DNA from: JBEKDJ01 sp050014415
Lineage (GTDB): Bacteria > Desulfobacterota > BSN033 > UBA1163
Assembly: GCA_050014415.1 (NCBI GenBank)
Contig: JBEKDJ010000124.1
Span: 1 to 12,661 of the forward strand
Length of the DNA: 12,661 nt
Direction of reading: 5' to 3'
Below are positions 6,734 through 12,661 of the stretch, one piece after another; position 1 is the stretch's first letter; the number at the start of each line of letters is the position of its first letter. The notes beneath the pieces were generated by a model that was not told the origin of the DNA, ran no database searches, and saw only the letters and a program-made list of their open reading frames with translations. The position numbers and the translations under genes were made by a program.

Positions 6734-6834
6734 TTCTCAATGATAATTGATCATTGATCATTGAGAATCGCCCATTGATAATTGAATTCTTTCTTGACCG
6801 CTGATCATTGGTCATTGACCATTGATTATTGGGC
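6734..6834 (+). repeat. E1 right block: 11-bp hairpin and inverted ATTGNNN heptads
   Basis: TTCTCAATGAT (6734-6744) pairs perfectly with ATCATTGAGAA (6757-6767). Further right, ATTG or a near form recurs every 7 bases from 6786 to 6834; the last four heptads (6807, 6814, 6821, 6828) are exact ATTG. A 2-base phase shift between the two parts marks an old insertion or deletion. The orientation is opposite to the left arrays. Confidence 0.75.
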
Positions 6835-6842
6835 TTTAAACA

Positions 6843-6847
6843 GGGGG
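6843..6847 (+). promoter_or_regulatory. G-run ribosome binding site of livH, at the edge of E1
   Basis: GGGGG followed by TCTT precedes ATG 6852. The same layout, a run of five or six G and then four or five T-rich bases, precedes livM and the lipoprotein gene, the other two genes that follow heptad elements. Other genes here use conventional AGGAG-type sites. Confidence 0.55.
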
Positions 6848-6851
6848 TCTT

Positions 6852-7736
6852 ATGGAGCTCTTTTTACAACTCTTCATCACAGGAATCTTGGTTGGCAGCA
6901 TCTATTCCGTCGTCGCTCTCGGCTGGACCCTCATCTACAAATGCTCTGGTGTGCTCAACCTGGCTATGGGCGAACTGACTCTGATCGGAGCCTATGTCTG
7001 TCTCACATTCTACCAATGGCATATCCCGTTCCTATTAGCTCTTATCTTCACCCTGGTGGTTGGGTTTGCTTTGGGACTCTTAACAGAACATCTCTTTCTC
7101 CGGCCCATGGTGGGAGAGCCGGTGTTGAGCGTCATTATGGTAACAGTGGGGCTCTCCTTTTTCTTCAAAGGGGTGGTAGAATTGATCTGGGGAACCGATA
7201 CGGTCGTTTTCACTCCCCAGGTTTTTCCCCTTGAGCCTATCTTTCTGGGGAAGATCGTCATCGGCCAGGTTTACCTCTGGGCCTTTGTCGCGTCGATCAT
7301 CCTCCTCATCGCCTTCGTCTCTTTCTTCAAATTCACCAAATGGGGCCTGTCCATGCAGGCAACGGCTGACGATGAGATGGCAGCGCTTTCTCTCGGGGTC
7401 AACGCAAAGGTCGTCTATGCCTTGGCCTGGGCCATTGCTTTTATGGCCGCCGGAGTGGGTGGTACTCTGCTAGGGAATATTAACGGGCTGAATGTTTCAG
7501 TCGGATATTTGGGCCTATTAGTCTTACCGGCGGTCGTTTTGGGAGGACTCAATTCTGTCCCCGGAGCAATTGTGGGCGGCTTGGTCATCGGGGTGCTCCA
7601 GAATCTGGCGGATGGCTATCTGAGCTGCTATATCCCAGGGGGTGTGAAGGAGGTATTTCCTTTTGCCGTCATGGTGATCATCTTACTGTTCAAACCCTAC
7701 GGCCTGTGGGGATGGACCAGGATCGAGAGAGTCTAA
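6852..7736 (+). CDS. livH: Branched-chain-type ABC transporter permease LivH
   Basis: The 294-residue integral membrane protein has eight or so hydrophobic segments and the LivH hallmarks: an N-terminal GILVGSIYSVVALGWTLIYK, then VLNLAMGELTLIGAY, and the cytoplasmic coupling loop GLSMQATADDEMAALSLGVN around 170-190 that contacts the ATPases. The C-terminal VFPFAVMVIILLFKPYGLWG is also typical. It forms the inner-membrane channel with LivM, powered by LivG and LivF and fed by LivK. Heptad element E1 lies before it and E2 after it, so it is the gene most surrounded by the repeats. ATG 6852 follows a G-run at 6843-6847. Confidence 0.93.
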   Translation: MELFLQLFITGILVGSIYSVVALGWTLIYKCSGVLNLAMGELTLIGAYVCLTFYQWHIPFLLALIFTLVVGFALGLLTEHLFLRPMVGEPVLSVIMVTVGLSFFFKGVVELIWGTDTVVFTPQVFPLEPIFLGKIVIGQVYLWAFVASIILLIAFVSFFKFTKWGLSMQATADDEMAALSLGVNAKVVYALAWAIAFMAAGVGGTLLGNINGLNVSVGYLGLLVLPAVVLGGLNSVPGAIVGGLVIGVLQNLADGYLSCYIPGGVKEVFPFAVMVIILLFKPYGLWGWTRIERV

Positions 7737-7785
7737 AAAGATCAATGCAAAATGGTCAATGATCAATTAGCGATTATCAATGAAG

Positions 7786-7839
7786 ATGAACAAAAAAGAG
7801 AAGTTATTTGCAGAAACTTCAATGTTCATTGGTCATTGA
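7786..7839 (+). pseudogene. Remnant of the four-helix-bundle gene in E2
   Basis: ATGAAC at 7786 occupies the same position relative to the left heptad array as the start of the intact gene in E1. The frame reads MNKKEKLFAETSMFIGH and stops at 7837-7839 within a heptad. After the shared MN start, similarity to the intact protein is weak, so the origin is inferred mainly from position and flanks. Confidence 0.5.
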
Positions 7840-7958
7840 TAACTGTACATTGATCATTGACTATTGATCATTGATTTTGTATTGCTAGTTTTTTGAATTC
7901 ACATTGATTGACTATTGATTGTTGATAATTTTGCATTGACCATTGATCATTGAAAATT

Positions 7959-7963
7959 GGGGG
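7959..7963 (+). promoter_or_regulatory. G-run ribosome binding site of livM, at the edge of E2
   Basis: GGGGG followed by five T precedes ATG 7969. It overlaps the last heptad of E2 (ATTGGGG, 7956-7962), so the element edge itself supplies the site. It also decides the start: the in-frame TTG at 7957 overlaps the G-run and lacks its own site. Confidence 0.6.
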
Positions 7964-7968
7964 TTTTT

Positions 7969-9063
7969 ATGGGCTATCGACCCTGTGGCGTCTATCATCA
8001 ACATTATCGCCAGGACCATGCTTGGTGGCAGACCAAGTTCGTCTGGGGTAAGATGATCCTCTTATTGATTACCCTTTTTTATCTCATCCCCAGGTTTTCC
8101 GGCTTATATCTCGTATCGGTTGCCAATGTCATCGGGTATACGATCCTTTCTGCAATGGGAGTGCAGCTGCTCATTGGCTATTGCGGCCAGGTCACCCTGG
8201 GGCATTCTGCATTCATTGCGGTAGGGGCTTATACCAGCACGCTGCTGATGCTTCAACTCCACCTGCCCTACCCTATTACGCTGATTATCGGAGGCATTGT
8301 AGGAGGTCTGTGGTGCGTCCTGTTTGGACTTCCTTCTGCGCGGGTAAAGGGATTCTACCTCATCATGACGACGATGGCAGCGCAGTTTATTACCGTTGAA
8401 TTCTTTATCACGCGTTATGTGAGTCAAATCGGAGGTCGAGGCGTTGCTTTCTCCATTCCCCCTGGGACAGTGAAAATCGGCCCCTGGGTGATCCAATCGG
8501 ATATGGAAGTCTACTATCTGATGGTGGTGCTCGTAGTCTTGTGTACCCTCATGATGGCAAATCTTGCGCGGTCCAAGATAGGCCGGGCCTGGATTGCCAT
8601 TCGGGACAACGATATTGCTGCTGAGACCTTGGGGGTCAACATTGTCTTATATAAATTACTCGCCTTCTTTGTGGCAGGATTCTTGGGAGGAATTGCGGGT
8701 GCTTTCTGGATCACCTCTCTTGCCGCAGTGAGCCCGGAACATTTTCAGTTCGGATGGTCTCTCTGGTTAGTCGGAGTGATCCTTATCGGAGGAGTGGGGA
8801 GCATCTACGGTACCATCTTTGGAGCTATGTTTATGACGTTGATTCCCGAAGGTCTCAAATTCCTTATTTTCGTTCTCACCCAGAACGCCTTTATTGTCAA
8901 TCTGATGCCGTTTCTCCCTCAACTCCTCGAGAAGTTTCTGTTCGTTAAAGAAGCAGCCTTCGGTCTCGCTATTGTCTTGTTCTTGATCTTTGAACCGAAC
9001 GGTCTCTCTTATCGATGGTGGCAGGTGAAGAACTATTTCAATCTGTGGCCGTTTTCATATTAA
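7969..9063 (+). CDS. livM: Branched-chain-type ABC transporter permease LivM
   Basis: This 364-residue second permease subunit has about nine or ten hydrophobic segments. LivM marks are GYCGQVTLGHSAFIAVGAYTS near 75-95, LPSARVKGFYLIMTTMA, and the ATPase-contacting loop GRAWIAIRDNDIAAETLGVN around 208-227, followed by LLAFFVAGFLGGIAGAF. The C-terminus LIFEPNGL is usual for the family. The first 30 or so residues (GYRPCGVYHQHYRQDHAWW) are a hydrophilic cytoplasmic extension rich in aromatic and histidine residues. ATG 7969 is selected by the G-run at 7959-7963. The next gene, livK, is 170 bases away, a larger gap than elsewhere in the operon but without heptads. Confidence 0.93.
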   Translation: MGYRPCGVYHQHYRQDHAWWQTKFVWGKMILLLITLFYLIPRFSGLYLVSVANVIGYTILSAMGVQLLIGYCGQVTLGHSAFIAVGAYTSTLLMLQLHLPYPITLIIGGIVGGLWCVLFGLPSARVKGFYLIMTTMAAQFITVEFFITRYVSQIGGRGVAFSIPPGTVKIGPWVIQSDMEVYYLMVVLVVLCTLMMANLARSKIGRAWIAIRDNDIAAETLGVNIVLYKLLAFFVAGFLGGIAGAFWITSLAAVSPEHFQFGWSLWLVGVILIGGVGSIYGTIFGAMFMTLIPEGLKFLIFVLTQNAFIVNLMPFLPQLLEKFLFVKEAAFGLAIVLFLIFEPNGLSYRWWQVKNYFNLWPFSY

Positions 9064-9069
9064 TGCGAT

Positions 9070-9124
9070 CCGTGTCTGACGCTCGTGACCGTCATAAAGA
9101 TGGATTTCCGGAGACGAGACACGG
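9070..9124. other. Inverted repeat in the livM-livK gap
   Basis: CCGTGTCT (9070-9077) and AGACACGG (9117-9124) are perfectly complementary with 39 bases between. Such a structure before a binding-protein gene could influence relative expression, since binding proteins are usually needed in excess over permeases. The rest of the 170-base gap shows nothing else beyond the livK ribosome binding site. Confidence 0.3.
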
Positions 9125-9233
9125 ACACAGATCACGACTTGAGAAAAGGGGTGATGTGGCGTCATTGGGTGGTGCGAAAAAAAAGGGCAGCATGTCTTCA
9201 TTCTTCTTACCTAGATCTACAGGAGGTTAAAAG

Positions 9234-10490
9234 ATGAGAATCAACTCTAGCATATTCACAATTTTATTGGCTTTTTTAATCTTGAGCTTCTCTGCTCCAT
9301 GGGTTTCCGCCCAGGAGGTCAAACTAGGTGCCCTTCAGGATTTGACCGGAGCCACCTCAGACGTTGGAAAGGATGAGGCCATGGCGGTTCGGGAAGCGGT
9401 TCAATACTACAATGACACGGGTGGGATCAATGGAAAGAAGATCCGATTGTTCCAATATGACTACGGATATCGGATTCCTGAGGCTATTACCACTTACAAA
9501 CGCTTCCGGGATTACGATAAGGTTGCCATGGTCTTAGGTTGGGGAACGGGAGACACCGAATCCCTTTCTCCCACGATCAACGCCGATAAAATGCCCTATC
9601 TCTCCAGCTCCTTTTCTGGCCATCTATGCGATCCTAAGAAGACTCCTTACAACTTCGTTTATGGCGTGGACTATTCGACCAACGCCCGCGGCGCCATCAC
9701 CTACTGGTTTGAACAGGTTTGGAAAAAAGACCCGAAATGGAAAGAATTGAGGGAAAAAGGAGTGAAGCCGAAGTTTGCGTGTTTCATCGCCACATCATCG
9801 CCTTTTGCGACTGCTCCGAGTAAAGCCATCAAAGACCAGGCTGCGCTGCTCGGCTTCGAGATCGGTCCTGACTACGATATTCCATTAACAGCCCTGGACA
9901 CCAAGAGCCAGATCATTGCCGCCAAGAATTTTGGGGTCAACCTCGGGTGGCATGGCAACACAACGATGTCCACCTCTGCCACACTCAAAGATGCCTACGC
10001 CCTGGGTCTTGGCGCGGATCATATTATGACCCATTGGGCCTTTGACGAGAACCTTCCCAAGTTGGCCGGGCCTGCCGCGGAAGGAGCCATTGGCCTGATC
10101 GCCTGTGCACTCTTCAATGAAGAATATCCGGCGAAGAAGAAGGTCATCGATTATGCCAAAAAGCTTAATCCGGGCGTGCCCTTGGAAAAACGTTCCGTCC
10201 GTGCGGTCCAAGGATGGGTCAAAGTAACCTTGGCCGTCGAAGCCATGCGGAGGGCTGACAAAGCGGGCAAGCTTGACGGGTCTGGGATCAAAGATGCCTT
10301 CGAGACGATGAAGGATTGGCAGGGCTTGAAGGAATTCGGCGGCCAGTCCGTAACTATTACTCCGACTGACCATCGTTACAGCTCCGTCGTCAGAGTAGGA
10401 AGGGTCATTAAAGGCAAGCCTCAAACAATTGGTGAAATTGATATGAAGGCGAAGTACCCCGACAAATGGGCTTCCTGGCTTGGATGGTAA
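9234..10490 (+). CDS. livK: Periplasmic substrate-binding protein LivK-like
   Basis: This 418-residue protein has a clear signal peptide (1-26; hydrophobic core IFTILLAFLILSF, cleavage after VSA). The mature part begins QEVKLGALQDLTGATSDVG, the standard start of Peripla_BP_6/LivK receptors, then AVREAVQYYNDTGGINGKKI. It is longer than classical leucine-binding proteins (about 370 residues), as seen in receptors for organic or aromatic acids. Ligand residues cannot be identified by eye, so the substrate is open; the neighbouring CoA ligases favour a carboxylic acid. AGGAGG at 9221-9226, seven bases before the ATG, is the best ribosome binding site in the window, which fits the high demand for a binding protein. 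Confidence 0.92.
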   Translation: MRINSSIFTILLAFLILSFSAPWVSAQEVKLGALQDLTGATSDVGKDEAMAVREAVQYYNDTGGINGKKIRLFQYDYGYRIPEAITTYKRFRDYDKVAMVLGWGTGDTESLSPTINADKMPYLSSSFSGHLCDPKKTPYNFVYGVDYSTNARGAITYWFEQVWKKDPKWKELREKGVKPKFACFIATSSPFATAPSKAIKDQAALLGFEIGPDYDIPLTALDTKSQIIAAKNFGVNLGWHGNTTMSTSATLKDAYALGLGADHIMTHWAFDENLPKLAGPAAEGAIGLIACALFNEEYPAKKKVIDYAKKLNPGVPLEKRSVRAVQGWVKVTLAVEAMRRADKAGKLDGSGIKDAFETMKDWQGLKEFGGQSVTITPTDHRYSSVVRVGRVIKGKPQTIGEIDMKAKYPDKWASWLGW

Positions 10491-10500
10491 GGAGAATCGA

Positions 10501-11328
10501 TTGAGATCAGACAATCCAAATCCTTCAGAAAATGTCCTGAAGCTCAACAACATTGAGGTCATGTATCATGAGGTCATCCTGGTGCTTAAGGGGGTGTCCA
10601 TCGATGTACCTCAGGGAGGAATTGTTGCCCTTCTTGGGGCAAACGGGGCAGGAAAGTCGACTACTTTAAAATCCATTTCCGGATTGCTCAAGCATGAGGA
10701 TGGTGAGGTGACCGATGGAAGCATCGAATTTATGGGTGAAAAGATACACCATCTTCCAGCAGAGGAGATTGCCAAAAGAGGAATCTTCCAGATCATCGAA
10801 GGAAGAAGAGTCTTTGAACACCTTACGGTGGAGGAAAACCTTAAGGTCGGAGCTCACCTCGGAGGAGGCGGTTCCGCTGAGAAAGAGAGATTAAAGATGG
10901 TTTATCGGTATTTCCCCAGATTGGTGGAGCGGCGCAATGTGATGACAGGCTATGTCAGCGGTGGAGAACAGCAAATGACAGTCATCGGCAGAGCCTTGAT
11001 GGCTCAACCCAAATTGATGCTTCTCGATGAACCGTCTATGGGCCTTGCTCCTTTAATCATCAAGGAGATATTCGACATCATCACCCGATTGAACAAAGAA
11101 GAAGGGATTCCCCTTCTTCTCGTGGAACAAAACGTGAAATTAGCTCTTACGGTTGCCCCTTATGCCTACGTCCTGGAAAACGGCAGACTGGTCATGCATG
11201 ACGCCTCGGAAAGATTGAAGGAGAATCCAGACATCAGAGATTTCTATTTAGGTCTCTCTGATATTGGTGAACGGAAGAGTTTTAGACACGTGAAGCATTA
11301 CAAGCGAAGGAAAAGGTGGCTTGCCTAA
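10501..11328 (+). CDS. livF: Branched-chain-type ABC transporter ATP-binding protein LivF
   Basis: The 275-residue second ATPase shows Walker A GANGAGKST (46-54), the signature VSGGEQQM (152-159), Walker B LMLLDEP (172-178) and LLVEQN (206-211), where LivF proteins carry Gln in place of the switch histidine. The C-terminus has a strongly basic tail, RKSFRHVKHYKRRKRW, beyond the usual LivF end. The start is TTG 10501, since AAGGAG (10489-10494) lies six bases upstream and overlaps the livK stop. An in-frame TTG at 10480 would overlap livK and lacks a site. The 10-base gap to livK implies coupled expression. Heptad element E3 follows. Confidence 0.93.
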   Translation: MRSDNPNPSENVLKLNNIEVMYHEVILVLKGVSIDVPQGGIVALLGANGAGKSTTLKSISGLLKHEDGEVTDGSIEFMGEKIHHLPAEEIAKRGIFQIIEGRRVFEHLTVEENLKVGAHLGGGGSAEKERLKMVYRYFPRLVERRNVMTGYVSGGEQQMTVIGRALMAQPKLMLLDEPSMGLAPLIIKEIFDIITRLNKEEGIPLLLVEQNVKLALTVAPYAYVLENGRLVMHDASERLKENPDIRDFYLGLSDIGERKSFRHVKHYKRRKRWLA

Positions 11329-11332
11329 ACTA

Positions 11333-11429
11333 ATCAATGAAAAATGGTCAGTGATCAATTATCAATTTAAATTGCTAATTTTGCATTGATCATTTGGCAT
11401 TGAAAATTGATCTTTAATTGAAAGGGGGG
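11333..11429 (+). mobile_element. E3: heptad arrays only, shortest element
   Basis: It begins 4 bases after the livF stop. Five CAAT-type heptads (11333-11367) run into a 12-base perfect palindrome, CAATTTAAATTG (11363-11374), and then six inverted ATTG-type heptads (11371-11412). The right heptads match the outer right array of E2 one for one, including the aberrant unit ATTTTGC, which argues for shared ancestry and not independent repeat growth. A G-run (11424-11429) closes the element. No gene remains. As RNA it can fold back on itself over most of its length. Confidence 0.65.
11424..11429 (+). promoter_or_regulatory. G-run ribosome binding site of the lipoprotein gene, at the edge of E3
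   Basis: GGGGGG followed by TTCT precedes ATG 11434. This is the third case of a G-run site directly after a heptad element. Confidence 0.55.
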
Positions 11430-11433
11430 TTCT

Positions 11434-12006
11434 ATGCGTAGATTATTGTTGATCCTGGTCATCCTTGTTTTAGGAATTTGGGGGACAACGGCCTGCAAAC
11501 CCGGCCTCCTGCCGACGGACGAGGCCGGGAAACCAAGAATCGCCTTGGAACGGGTTGAAGTCACAGGTTCCTTCCCTTGGACAGATCTTCCCGCCCGCAC
11601 CCCACTGGCCCTTGGCTTTGTCTTCAATATCAATAATCCGAGCGGATACAATATCATGCTGGACAATCTGAAGTTTGCATTCTCCTTTGAAGTAACACCG
11701 GATTACTACGTCGAAATTAATGTTCCTGTCTCCTATGATCGGATCTATTTCCCACCCAAGACGACCAGTCAATATCGAATCGTTAGCATCATCGATTCAG
11801 CGGTTGTCAACGGAAAGCTCGCGGTTACTCAGGGAGCCAAGCTCCAGGACCTGAATCTCAAGCCTGCGGATCTGCTTAAGAACTGGTATGACAAGATCGG
11901 AGATTTTAGTTTTGGCATAAAGGTTTTAGAAGGGATGGCAGTCTTTTCAAGCGAGAAGGGCGATCTCTTCGTTCCCTTTGAAGGAAAATTCCCCGATAAG
12001 AAGTGA
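11434..12006 (+). CDS. Lipoprotein with LEA2/WHy-like domain
   Basis: The 190-residue protein starts with a lipoprotein-type signal (MRRLLLILVILVLGIWGTTA) and Cys21. The lipobox TTAC is not ideal, since the -3 position is Thr instead of Leu, but a single cysteine follows directly on the hydrophobic core. The body resembles the LEA14/water-stress (WHy) beta-sandwich fold: ERVEVTGSFPW, TPLALGFVFNINNPSGYNI, then LDNLKFAFSF, matching the NPN-type motif of that domain. Such proteins in bacteria are poorly characterised; an envelope or hydrophobic-ligand-binding role is possible. Its place between livF and a CoA ligase suggests it belongs to the same uptake pathway. Domain assignment is by pattern only. 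Confidence 0.7.
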   Translation: MRRLLLILVILVLGIWGTTACKPGLLPTDEAGKPRIALERVEVTGSFPWTDLPARTPLALGFVFNINNPSGYNIMLDNLKFAFSFEVTPDYYVEINVPVSYDRIYFPPKTTSQYRIVSIIDSAVVNGKLAVTQGAKLQDLNLKPADLLKNWYDKIGDFSFGIKVLEGMAVFSSEKGDLFVPFEGKFPDKK

Positions 12007-12067
12007 TGAAACTCCCTACACTTCCTCATTTAATTCGGGAGAGGAGGCAGGGGACAGGAGTCTTTAC

Positions 12068-12661
12068 GTGTCTAAAGAAGTGACCGATCGAACGACAGGT
12101 TTCTTCAAGAAGAATCTTGAGACCATGGACCGCGAAAAGCGCTTTGAATACCTCAACCGGAAACTACGGGGGATCGTACAATACGCCTATAGGCACTCCA
12201 TCGCAGTCAAGGAAAAAATGGATTCGGTCGGATTGAAACCAAAGGATATCCGGACAGCAAAAGACCTGGAGAAGCTTCCCATTACCAAAAAGGCCGACCT
12301 GATGGAACTTCAAAAGAAGAATCCTCCTTTTGGTGGATTTGAGGGGACCCCGATTCACAAGTTGAGAAGGATCTATGTCTCCCCAGGACCCCTCTATGAA
12401 CCCGGAGAAATTGAGTATGATGAGCTGGGATGGGCACAGGGAATGTATGCAGCGGGCTTTCGTTCCGGAGACATTGCGATCAATACATTCAGCTACCACA
12501 TGGTTCCCTTTGCGCTGGAGATGGTGGATAACTCTCTCCTCAGGACCGGATGTATCACGATCCCCACAGGCGTCGGCAATACCGAATTACAGGTTAATAT
12601 CCTTAAAAATCTAAAGGTCGACGCCTTCTGCGGAACCCCAAGCTTCCTTCTCAACATTGCT
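12068..12661 (+). CDS. Phenylacetate-CoA ligase family protein (5' part, runs off the window)
   Basis: The first 198 codons are visible, starting at GTG 12068 after AGGAG (12056-12060). The N-terminal LNRKLRGIVQYAYRHS, then AKDLEKLPITKKADLMEL, is the characteristic PaaK opening, and AGFRSGDIAINTFSYHMVPF and GVGNTELQ follow in family order. These enzymes convert aryl or related acids to CoA thioesters with ATP. At the place of the usual SSGTTGxP phosphate loop the sequence reads VSPGPLYEPG (104-113), so Thr residues that contact ATP are replaced. This points to a divergent subgroup whose activity may differ. The window ends before the later adenylation motifs, so completeness cannot be judged. 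It lies 61 bases after the lipoprotein gene on the same strand. Confidence 0.85.
   Translation, partial: MSKEVTDRTTGFFKKNLETMDREKRFEYLNRKLRGIVQYAYRHSIAVKEKMDSVGLKPKDIRTAKDLEKLPITKKADLMELQKKNPPFGGFEGTPIHKLRRIYVSPGPLYEPGEIEYDELGWAQGMYAAGFRSGDIAINTFSYHMVPFALEMVDNSLLRTGCITIPTGVGNTELQVNILKNLKVDAFCGTPSFLLNIA

Larger units (their letters stand above)
6203..6834 (+). mobile_element. E1: heptad-repeat element with intact four-helix-bundle gene
   Basis: This is the full-length member of a three-copy family in this window. It starts 3 bases after the acyl-CoA synthetase stop. In order it has: a left array of six 7-mers (CAATNNN type), a four-helix-bundle gene, a second array of six CAATNNN heptads, a 78-base spacer with a weak AAGAAGA/TCTTCTT hairpin (6663-6683), and a right block of inverted ATTGNNN heptads with an 11-bp perfect hairpin. 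The inverted heptads at the two ends make it a terminal-inverted-repeat structure. It interrupts an otherwise tight operon. No transposase is present; whether the small protein drives movement is unknown. Boundaries are set by the outer heptads. Confidence 0.65.
7741..7963 (+). mobile_element. E2: heptad element with deleted four-helix-bundle gene
   Basis: It begins 4 bases after the livH stop. The left array (7741-7782) has six CAAT-type heptads in the same register as E1, followed by the same AGATGAAC at the same distance. After a short gene remnant come two inverted blocks: seven ATTG-type heptads at 7828-7876 and eight at 7907-7962. The last heptad, ATTGGGG, forms part of the livM ribosome binding site. 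Matching array length and position against E1 indicates common descent with loss of most of the gene, as in a non-autonomous transposon derivative. Confidence 0.65.

Noticed and set aside
3182..6793. 12-base match TTGAATTCTTTC at 3182 and 6782
   Set aside because: A 12-base match is expected by chance in a window of this size, and no heptads surround the first copy.
6203..6834. Diversity-generating retroelement suggested by an Avd-like protein
   Set aside because: No reverse transcriptase and no template/variable repeat pair are seen in the window, so only the four-helix-bundle family is shared.
6203..11429. CRISPR array interpretation of the periodic repeats
   Set aside because: The period is 7 bases, with no spacers of 25-40 bases and no cas genes; it does not fit CRISPR.

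Overview
The window looks like a chromosomal piece of an anaerobic, Deltaproteobacteria-like (Desulfobacterota) bacterium. This is inferred from gene content: a branched-chain-type ABC transporter mixed with AMP-forming acyl-CoA ligases, a membrane polyferredoxin, a palindromic dispersed repeat, and a 23S-IVP-type four-helix-bundle gene. No rRNA, tRNA or marker gene fixes the taxonomy.

Left part (1-1461, minus strand): a secreted esterase-D-like gene that is open over its whole visible length and runs off the left edge. Its alpha/beta-hydrolase segments are in the wrong order: nucleophile, acid and histidine come first, and the usual N-terminal segment comes near the C-terminus. The last bases (1-82) are a palindromic dispersed repeat read as protein. 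A candidate promoter and a 15-base palindrome precede it. After a hairpin-rich gap, a plus-strand gene (1940-2950) encodes a NapH/CcoG-like membrane protein with two [4Fe-4S] clusters.

Main part (3263 to the right edge, plus strand): one probable operon. Its order is livG, a long-chain-type acyl-CoA synthetase, livH, livM, livK, livF, a lipoprotein with a LEA2/WHy-like domain, and the start of a phenylacetate-CoA-ligase-family gene. Together these suggest uptake of an organic acid (aromatic or fatty; the substrate cannot be read from sequence) and its activation to a CoA thioester. A candidate sigma70-like promoter lies at 3263-3291.

The most unusual content is a family of three related elements, each filling one intergenic gap of this operon: after the synthetase (E1, 6203-6834), after livH (E2, 7741-7963) and after livF (E3, 11333-11429). 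Each is built from 7-base repeats, CAATNNN at the left and the complement ATTGNNN at the right. E1 carries an intact four-helix-bundle protein gene whose start abuts one array and whose stop codon lies inside another. E2 keeps the same left array and the start of that gene but has lost the rest. E3 is arrays only. All three begin 3-4 bases after a stop codon and end in a G-run that serves as ribosome binding site of the next gene. This looks like a small mobile or regulatory element with an autonomous form and deleted derivatives.
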